Positions 15,378-19,366 of a DNA stretch of 19,366 bases are shown one piece after another. The position numbers and the translations under genes were made by a program. The stretch spans positions 1-19,366 of the forward strand of contig SVQJ01000010.1 in the NCBI GenBank assembly GCA_015065395.1, given 5' to 3'. How positions within the stretch are numbered: the stretch's first letter is position 1; every line of letters begins with the position of its first letter. The notes beneath the pieces were generated by a model. It searched no databases and had not been told where the DNA came from. It worked only from the letters and a program-made list of their open reading frames with translations. Source of the stretch: Oscillospiraceae bacterium (GTDB taxonomy: Bacteria; Bacillota; Clostridia; Oscillospirales; CAG-272).

Positions 15378-15647
15378 ATGAAAGCTATAATTTCTGTTAT
15401 CGGCAAGGACACATTCGGCATCCTCGCAAAGGTTAGTGCGGTATGCTCTGAAAACCGTGCAAATATTTCCGATGTGACCCAGTCCATCCTTCAGGATATG
15501 TTCGTTATGGTCATGCTCGTTGATATTTCCGACAGCGGCTGTGATTTTTCACGCCTCAGAAGCTCTCTTGCCCATCTTGCCGACGAAATGGGTATGCAGA
15601 TAAACCTCATGCACGAGGATATCTTCAACTCCATGCACAGGATCTGA
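15378..15647 (+). CDS. ACT-domain protein, UPF0237 family
   Basis: An 89-residue single ACT domain: MKAIISVIGKDTFGILAKVSAVCSENRANISDVTQSILQDMFVMVMLVDIS. The pattern of a beta strand, then the GKDxxGILAxVS loop and helix, is the classic small-molecule-binding ACT fold also seen in GcvR. UPF0237 proteins are encoded beside UPF0210 proteins in many Firmicutes (for example streptococci), and here the UPF0210 gene follows after 13 bp. No catalytic domain is present, so it probably acts as a ligand sensor or partner, perhaps for an amino acid; this is inference. RBS GGCAGG. Full length for the family. Confidence 0.92.
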   Translation: MKAIISVIGKDTFGILAKVSAVCSENRANISDVTQSILQDMFVMVMLVDISDSGCDFSRLRSSLAHLADEMGMQINLMHEDIFNSMHRI

Positions 15648-15660
15648 AAGGCGGTATACG

Positions 15661-17019
15661 ATGCTTAATTTCGGCGATATTATGGAAACCATAAGTATGA
15701 TACAGGATGAGAATCTTGACATCCGTACCATAACTATGGGCATTTCCCTTCTTGACTGCTGTGACACTGATATTGACGCTTCCTGCAGAAAGGTTTACGA
15801 AAAGCTTATGCGCCTTGCAGGAAACCTCGTTAAATGCGGAGAGGACATTTCCGCTCTTTACGGTATTCCGATCATCAACAAAAGGATTTCCGTTACTCCC
15901 ATTGCCATGCTGTGCGCGGTGAGCGGCGGCGACCCTGTCAAATATGCAAAAGCTCTTGACCGTGCGGCAAATGAGCTTGGTGTGAACTTTATCGGCGGAT
16001 ATTCCGCATTGGTTCACAAGGGCTTTTCCGCAGGGGACCGTGAGCTTATTGCATCCATCCCCGAGGCACTTGCCGCCACCGATCATATCTGCTCATCAGT
16101 CAACATCGGCTCTACCAAGGCCGGCATCAATATGGATGCGGTTGCGCTTATGGGCAAGGCCGTTGTTAAGGCGGCAGAGCTCACCGCTGAGCGCAACTGC
16201 ATAGGCCCTGCAAAGCTTGTTGTGTTCTGCAATGCCCCCGAGGATAATCCCTTTATGGCAGGAGCATTCCACGGCACGGGTGAGGCTGACTGCGTTATAA
16301 ACGTGGGAGTTTCCGGCCCCGGCGTGGTTCGTGCTGCACTTGCAAAGCACCCGGACGCAGACCTCAACCAGATTGCGGACGTTATCAAAAAGACCGCGTT
16401 CAAGATCACACGTATGGGACAGCTTGTGGGATGCGAGGCTTCAAAGAGGCTGGGGGTTCCCTTCGGCATCGTTGACCTTTCTCTTGCACCCACGCCTGCC
16501 GTAGGCGACTCCGTTGCCCACATTCTTGAGGAGATCGGTCTCGAGCGATGCGGCATACACGGAACCACAGCCTGCCTTGCCATGCTTAACGATGCAGTTA
16601 AGAAGGGCGGCGTTATGGCTTCCTCAAACGTGGGAGGTCTTTCCGGTGCATTTATCCCCGTTTCCGAGGACGCAGGTATGATACGCGCCGCTCGCGAGGG
16701 CGTTCTATCCCTTGAAAAGCTTGAAGCGATGACCAGCGTTTGCTCCGTGGGGCTTGACATGATCGTTCTCCCCGGCGATACTCCCGCAGACGTTATCTCA
16801 GCTATTATTGCAGACGAAGCCGCCATCGGAATGATAAACTCAAAAACTACCGCTGTTCGCGTTATTCCCGCTATAGGCAAGGAGATCGGAGAAGAGCTTG
16901 AGTTCGGCGGTCTTCTCGGCAGCGGTCCCGTTATGAAAATAAATACGCAGCAGTCTCCTTCAAAGTTTATTTCCAGAGGCGGAAGGATACCTGCCCCCAT
17001 TCAGGCATTGAAGAACTAA
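15661..17019 (+). CDS. UPF0210 (DUF711, PFL-like) family protein
   Basis: This 452-residue protein matches the UPF0210 family in length and sequence throughout: EDLDIRTITMGISLLDC-like N-terminus (here ENLDIRTITMGISLLDCC), RISVTPIAMLCAV, NFIGGYSALVHKGFSAGD, VNIGSTKAGINMDAVALMG, FCNAPEDNPFMAGAFHGTGEAD, VGVSGPGVVRAAL, GVPFGIVDLSLAPTPAVGDSVA and the C-terminal GLLGSGPVMKIN. The family has a pyruvate formate-lyase-like fold assignment but no visible glycyl-radical motif, and its biochemical role is, as far as I know, not established. RBS AAAGGCGG. It is the last gene of the three-gene operon and ends at a perfect palindromic terminator that overlaps its stop codon. Confidence 0.94.
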   Translation: MLNFGDIMETISMIQDENLDIRTITMGISLLDCCDTDIDASCRKVYEKLMRLAGNLVKCGEDISALYGIPIINKRISVTPIAMLCAVSGGDPVKYAKALDRAANELGVNFIGGYSALVHKGFSAGDRELIASIPEALAATDHICSSVNIGSTKAGINMDAVALMGKAVVKAAELTAERNCIGPAKLVVFCNAPEDNPFMAGAFHGTGEADCVINVGVSGPGVVRAALAKHPDADLNQIADVIKKTAFKITRMGQLVGCEASKRLGVPFGIVDLSLAPTPAVGDSVAHILEEIGLERCGIHGTTACLAMLNDAVKKGGVMASSNVGGLSGAFIPVSEDAGMIRAAREGVLSLEKLEAMTSVCSVGLDMIVLPGDTPADVISAIIADEAAIGMINSKTTAVRVIPAIGKEIGEELEFGGLLGSGPVMKINTQQSPSKFISRGGRIPAPIQALKN

Positions 17020-17043
17020 AAAAGCCCAATTGGGCTTTTTTAG
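17016..17043 (+). terminator. Intrinsic terminator after the UPF0210 gene
   Basis: A perfect 28-bp palindrome (14 bp per arm) overlaps the TAA stop. The strong part is AAGCCC-AATT-GGGCTT, flanked by A6 and T6, so it can terminate in both directions. Confidence 0.92.
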
Positions 17044-17046
17044 TTC

Positions 17047-17188
17047 CAGCTTGTCGATAAAGTTATCGACAAGCTGCTTCGGACTGTCGAAAAGGATGCA
17101 GATTTCGTTTTACAAGCTTACCGTCGTACAAAAGTACAACAGAGTTTGAAAGGACAACGCCAAAGAGCCCCCCGGGGAAATCCGGAGC
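17047..17188 (+). repeat. Dispersed palindromic element, copy B
   Basis: A perfect 14-bp hairpin with a 2-nt loop (17047-17060 and 17063-17076) is followed by CTTCGGACTGTCG, AAGGATGCAGATTTCG, a GTAC-AAAA-GTAC palindrome (17126-17137) and a GC-rich hairpin around 17165-17188. The same modules in the same order are on the minus strand at 11827-11969, so the copies are inverted relative to each other. The second half has diverged more than the first. Confidence 0.85.
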
Positions 17189-17311
17189 TATATACATAAA
17201 ATTTGCGAACATAAGAATTTCACTTCCAAATTACAGTTTGACGGAGATAAACGGTCGCTTTTTTGAAAAAAAGCTCTGCAAAAAACTTTATAAATGTGAT
17301 AACTAAAGCTT

Positions 17312-17457
17312 GCAAGGCAAAAGGCGGCGCCAAAGCAGATTTCTGCTTTGGCTGAGGCACCGCCGGTGCCGAAACCTAAAAAGAATGCGGAACGAAAAAA
17401 ATGAGCTCGTTCATTTTTTCGTTCCGCATTCTTTTTAGTGCCTTTTTGCCTTTTTGC
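17312..17457. repeat. Nested palindrome (MITE-like structured repeat)
   Basis: Outer arms GCAAGGCAAAAGGC (17312-17325) and GCCTTTTTGCC (17440-17450, continuing to 17457) pair imperfectly. Inside are three hairpins: a 10-bp stem with a 2-nt loop (17330-17351), a 6-bp stem with loop GCC (17356-17370), and a 28-bp stem with one bulged A (17376-17404 with 17411-17438). No transposase gene is near. It is not a simple terminator. Confidence 0.8.
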
Positions 17458-17484
17458 TATCGTTGACTTATTAAAGTTCCTTTG

Positions 17485-17508
17485 GTTCTTTCCTTTCAAG
17501 GAAAGAAC
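17485..17508. repeat. 11-bp hairpin, GTTCTTTCCTT/AAGGAAAGAAC
   Basis: Perfect 11-bp arms (17485-17495 and 17498-17508) enclose a 2-nt loop. No T tract follows on either strand, so it is more likely part of a repeat than a terminator. Confidence 0.7.
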
Positions 17509-17557
17509 AAGAAAACACCTTCATCTCCGCATCTAACCGAAATTTTACTGCCAAATT

Positions 17558-17598
17558 AAAAACGGACGAAGGGAATGATCCGCTTCATCCGTTTTTTT
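17558..17598 (-). terminator. Probable terminator of the Fur-rubrerythrin operon (may act both ways)
   Basis: Arms 17558-17571 and 17583-17596 form a 14-bp stem with one C/A mismatch and an 11-nt loop. The stem is bounded by A5 on one side and T7 on the other. It lies about 80 bp beyond the rubrerythrin stop on the minus strand. Confidence 0.7.
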
Positions 17599-17679
17599 AT
17601 TCAAGACATTACACCGAAAACATTTTTGCCTTTATTACGTAAATTCAGCATAAAACTGCTTCGGTACCATTGCCGATGA

Positions 17680-18213
17680 TCAATAATTTTCTTCCTTGAT
17701 GCAGAAATAAGCCTTAGGATGCGCGCAGACAGGGCATACCTCGGGAGCCTTTTTTCCAACAACGATATGGCCGCAGTTCATGCACTTCCAGATAGCGTCT
17801 CCGTCCTTAGAAAATACAAGCTCGTTCTCAACATTGGAGAGAAGCTTGAGATATCTTTCCTCATGCTCCTTCTCGATAGCCGCAACCTGCTCAAAGAGGA
17901 ACGCGATATGATCGAAGCCCTCTTCCTTTGCTACCTTTGCAAACTCAGCATACATATCGGTCCACTCGTAGTTCTCGCCCTCTGCAGCTGCCTTCAGATT
18001 TTCCGCGGTGGTTCCGATGCCGTTGAGAAGCTTGAACCAGATCTTTGCATGCTCTTTTTCGTTATTTGCTGTTTCCTCAAAAAGAGCGGCGATGTGATTA
18101 TAGCCTTCCTTCTTTGCCTTGGATGCGAAATAAGTGTACTTATTTCTTGCCTGAGATTCGCCGGCGAATGCCGCCATGAGATTCTGTTCTGTTCTTGATC
18201 CTTTAAGTTCCAT
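17680..18213 (-). CDS. rbr: Rubrerythrin (peroxide reductase)
   Basis: Rubrerythrin reduces hydrogen peroxide to water in the cytoplasm of anaerobes, taking electrons through a rubredoxin-like iron site. The 177-residue protein has an N-terminal ferritin-like diiron domain (1-135) with the expected ligands E19 (AFAGESQAR), E52 and H55 (NEKEH), E90, E97 and the second IEKEH at 113-117. The C-terminal rubredoxin domain holds an Fe(Cys)4 site, C144-x2-C147 and C160-x2-C163 (CMNCGHI, CPVCAHPKAYF). The length is slightly below the Desulfovibrio protein (about 190) but typical of clostridial forms. RBS GGAGG with 6-nt spacing. It follows the Fur/PerR-family gene by 21 bp, so both are likely on one peroxide-responsive transcript. 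Confidence 0.97.
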   Translation of the reverse strand: MELKGSRTEQNLMAAFAGESQARNKYTYFASKAKKEGYNHIAALFEETANNEKEHAKIWFKLLNGIGTTAENLKAAAEGENYEWTDMYAEFAKVAKEEGFDHIAFLFEQVAAIEKEHEERYLKLLSNVENELVFSKDGDAIWKCMNCGHIVVGKKAPEVCPVCAHPKAYFCIKEENY

Positions 18214-18228
18214 TTTTTCCTCCGAAAT

Positions 18229-18243
18229 TTATAATTAATTTTT
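18229..18243 (-). promoter_or_regulatory. Weak candidate PerR box between the Fur-family gene and rbr
   Basis: TTATAATTAATTTTT matches the PerR consensus TTATAATnATTATAA at 10 of 14 positions, but the sequence is simply AT-rich and overlaps the stop codon of the regulator gene. No clear -35/-10 pair accompanies it. Low confidence. Confidence 0.25.
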
Positions 18244-18612
18244 TGATTTACCGTTACATTCTGCACACAGGCACTTTGCCATGATATCAAATCGAACGAG
18301 CTTTGCACCCTCGGGAAGTCCCTCGACCTCCACCTTCACATCCCTCTCCTCAACATCATATATTTTACCGCAATTTATGCAAACTATGTGCATGTGATCT
18401 GAAATATCAATATCAAATCTGTCGGGAGCATCGGGAATGGGGATCCTTATGATCTCGCCCTTCTCTGCCATTTTGGTGAGATTGCGGTAAACCGTTCCGA
18501 GAGCTATAGACGGCAGATACTTTTTGGCAAGCTCATATATGATCTCAGCCGTCGGGTGGGTCGGCCCTGCTTCTCTGAAGGCTTTTATTACTGCTGTTTT
18601 CTGCGCTGTCAT
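18235..18612 (-). CDS. Fur-family metalloregulator, probably PerR-like peroxide sensor
   Basis: This 125-residue Fur-superfamily repressor has an N-terminal winged helix (1-75) with HPTAEIIYELAKKYLPSIALGTVYRNLTKMAEKGEI, the Fur/PerR recognition region. The dimerisation domain has the metal-binding stretch DRFDIDISDHMHIVCINCG. The structural zinc site is C78-x2-C81 and C116-x2-C119 (CLCAEC). The start is ATG 18610-18612, preceded by AGGAGG with 6-nt spacing; an upstream in-frame ATG (18708) lies before the promoter and is rejected. The rbr gene 21 bp downstream argues for PerR over Fur or Zur, but sequence alone does not settle it. A candidate PerR box sits between its promoter and its start, suggesting autoregulation. 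At 125 residues it is somewhat shorter than Bacillus PerR (145), mainly lacking an N-terminal helix. Confidence 0.93.
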   Translation of the reverse strand: MTAQKTAVIKAFREAGPTHPTAEIIYELAKKYLPSIALGTVYRNLTKMAEKGEIIRIPIPDAPDRFDIDISDHMHIVCINCGKIYDVEERDVKVEVEGLPEGAKLVRFDIMAKCLCAECNGKSKN

Positions 18613-18632
18613 CCGCAACCTCCTTTGGTTTT

Positions 18633-18686
18633 TAGGAATAATTCTTAATCCTGCTTTTATTATACATGAAAATTTCATCTTGTCAA
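18633..18686 (-). promoter_or_regulatory. Promoter and operator region of the Fur-family/rbr operon
   Basis: On the minus strand TTGACA (18681-18686) and TATAAT (18659-18664) are both perfect, with 16-bp spacing. The spacer contains a perfect 6-1-6 palindrome ATGAAA-n-TTTCAT (18666-18678). Just downstream of the start site, TAGGAATAATTCTTA (plus strand, 18633-18647) matches the PerR box at 10 of 14 positions with a perfect GAAT-A-ATTC core. The promoter is firm; the operators are inference. Confidence 0.8.
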
Positions 18687-18740
18687 TAGTTTCTTTAAAT
18701 TTTCTCAAAAATTTTTACCAAAAATTCCCCGATGATAATA

Positions 18741-18769
18741 TTGACGGGGCGTATGCATGCTGTTATAAT
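18741..18769 (+). promoter_or_regulatory. Sigma-A promoter for the leader RNA and lipoprotein
   Basis: TTGACG (18741-18746) and a perfect TATAAT (18764-18769), 17 bp apart. Transcription should begin near 18776. It is divergent from the Fur-family promoter, with about 55 AT-rich bases between the two -35 boxes. Confidence 0.85.
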
Positions 18770-18775
18770 TAAATT

Positions 18776-18908
18776 AAACATAGGCAGACCCGCGCCCGCT
18801 GTACGGGCACAGCCTTTCGGTTTTGGAAGGTGCGCTTTTGTCTTTTGAAGAATACCTGTATTTTTTCAGCGTACGCTTGCCCGAAAGAGGGTCGGCGTGC
18901 GCTTTTTT
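18776..18908 (+). ncRNA. Structured leader RNA of unrecognised class (candidate riboswitch or attenuator)
   Basis: The roughly 130 nt between the promoter and the lipoprotein RBS hold many stems: GCCCG-CTGTA-CGGGC (18794-18808), CCTTTC-GGTTTT-GGAAGG (18813-18830), GAAGAATAC/GTATTTTTTC (18847-18867) and a terminator (18869-18908). Two pairings exclude the terminator: GCAGACCC (18784-18791) with GGGTCGGC (18889-18896, 7 of 8), and GTGCGC (18830-18835) with GCGTAC (18869-18874). It is therefore built like a transcription-attenuating leader. I do not recognise it as any standard riboswitch family, T-box or 6S RNA. It could instead be a free small RNA ending at the terminator. Confidence 0.55.
18869..18908 (+). 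terminator. Intrinsic terminator inside the lipoprotein leader
   Basis: GCGTACGC (18869-18876) pairs over 8 bp, including one G-T, with GCGTGCGC (18895-18902). An inner CCC/GGG stem is present and six T follow (18903-18908). It ends 31 bp before the lipoprotein ATG, with no promoter between. Confidence 0.85.
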
Positions 18909-18939
18909 ACAAAAGAAAAACCGAGAAGGAGGTTTTCTG

Positions 18940-19366
18940 ATGAAAAGATTTAAGATTACGGTGCTGGCGGTGCTTGTTTTAGCCATTGCCCTGCTTTCGG
19001 TATCCTGCAAGGATGCATCCGCAAATAAAGCGGGAGAGGCTGAGAATAGCATCAAGGACACAACCGAGGACAGTCCCTCTACCACCGACCCGGATGAACC
19101 CCAAGAAGAGCAATATCTGAAGGCCAAGGCTTCCATAATCGAGCTTGACGAGGAAACGAAAAAAGATATTGAACATATCGCACATGATATACCCTGGCTC
19201 GATTATGAGCTCTTACGTGAGAGAAAAGACAGCGGTTTTCGCTGCTACGGGGACTTTGACGGTTGTCTCGTCGTTTTTATTGGCAGTATGGGAGCACTGA
19301 GAAAAACAATCGTAATTGCCGATTACGAGTTTTCTCACAACTACACCTTCGAAATTTTTGGCTATT
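18940..19366 (+). CDS. Putative lipoprotein of unknown function (5' part only)
   Basis: The first 142 residues of a secreted protein are present; the gene runs off the right edge. AAGGAGG (18926-18932) lies 7 nt before the ATG. The N-terminus MKRFKITVLAVLVLAIALLSVSC is a typical lipoprotein signal: basic start, hydrophobic core (6-21) and C23 as the probable lipidated cysteine, although the lipobox LSVSC is not ideal at -3. Residues 24-58 are an acidic, Ser/Thr/Asp/Glu-rich tether. A folded domain seems to begin about residue 59 (YLKAKASIIELDEETKKDIEHIAHDIPWLDYELLRERKDSGFRCYGDFDGCLVVFIGS). I do not recognise the domain. Expression is probably gated by the terminator in its leader. Confidence 0.8.
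   Translation, partial: MKRFKITVLAVLVLAIALLSVSCKDASANKAGEAENSIKDTTEDSPSTTDPDEPQEEQYLKAKASIIELDEETKKDIEHIAHDIPWLDYELLRERKDSGFRCYGDFDGCLVVFIGSMGALRKTIVIADYEFSHNYTFEIFGY

Larger units (their letters stand above)
17044..17679. other. Gene-free interval of about 640 bp with repeats and palindromes
   Basis: No credible gene lies between the UPF0210 and rubrerythrin genes. In order it holds: a copy of the dispersed palindromic element (17047-17188); an AT-rich stretch (about 17189-17311); a nested palindrome (17312-17457); an 11-bp hairpin with a 2-nt loop (17485-17508); and a terminator-like hairpin (17558-17598). A minus-strand open frame of 103 codons at 17188-17499 runs through the palindromes and has a low-complexity Lys/Phe/Ala sequence, so I do not count it. 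Confidence 0.8.

Noticed and set aside
17188..17499. 103-codon minus-strand open frame
   Set aside because: Translation of the nested palindrome; low complexity, no RBS.
18776..18908. 6S RNA, SRP RNA or a standard riboswitch
   Set aside because: The stems and conserved-looking bases do not fit any of these that I can recall, so I left the class open.
18774..19136. 120-codon minus-strand open frame
   Set aside because: Antisense to the leader RNA and lipoprotein gene, which has an ideal RBS and signal peptide.

Overview
The window looks like a chromosomal segment from an anaerobic, mid-GC member of the Firmicutes, class Clostridia, probably an uncultured Oscillospirales-like gut bacterium. 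The evidence is the gene order (infC-rpmI-rplT, dprA-topA-trmFO and rnc-radical SAM-smc), consensus sigma-A promoters, AGGAGG ribosome binding sites, a folate-dependent TrmFO, an L20-type leader on infC, and a rubrerythrin/PerR pair. I see no phage, plasmid, CRISPR or insertion-sequence gene. The genus assignment is a guess.

Layout. (1) Positions 1-11631, all minus strand, hold a dense information-processing cluster read from right to left. It starts with a promoter and a structured attenuator leader, then infC, rpmI and rplT, then a terminator. A TrmH/SpoU RNA methyltransferase and dprA follow, then a second promoter and topA, trmFO, rnc, an Elp3-like radical SAM gene, and smc, which runs off the left edge. 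(2) Positions 11632-12006 are gene-free and packed with palindromic repeats. (3) Positions 12007-14253, minus strand, hold a two-gene operon of an XRE-cupin regulator and an ANL-family acyl-CoA synthetase; a 7-9-7 inverted repeat covers its -10 box. (4) Positions 14368-17043, plus strand, hold a divergent three-gene operon with its own promoter and terminator: a GNAT-like acyltransferase, an ACT-domain protein (UPF0237) and a UPF0210 protein. (5) Positions 17044-17600 are a second gene-free repeat region; it contains an inverted homologue of the element in region 2 and a nested palindrome of about 145 bp. (6) Positions 17680-18686, minus strand, hold a Fur/PerR-family regulator and rubrerythrin. 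(7) Positions 18741-19366, plus strand, start with a promoter and a roughly 130-nt structured leader ending in an intrinsic terminator, followed by a lipoprotein gene cut by the right edge.

How the parts work together. The left half couples ribosome assembly and translation initiation (IF3, L35, L20), rRNA/tRNA modification (TrmH-like, TrmFO), RNA processing (RNase III) and chromosome topology and handling (TopA, DprA, SMC). The ribosomal operon is probably feedback-controlled twice: by transcription attenuation in the leader and by a non-AUG start codon on infC. The Fur-rubrerythrin pair is a peroxide-defence module of anaerobes.

The best candidates for something undescribed are the unclassified structured leader before the lipoprotein, the dispersed palindromic repeat family, and the acyltransferase/ACT/UPF0210 operon, whose joint role is unknown. 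No clearly new defence or mobile system is visible.
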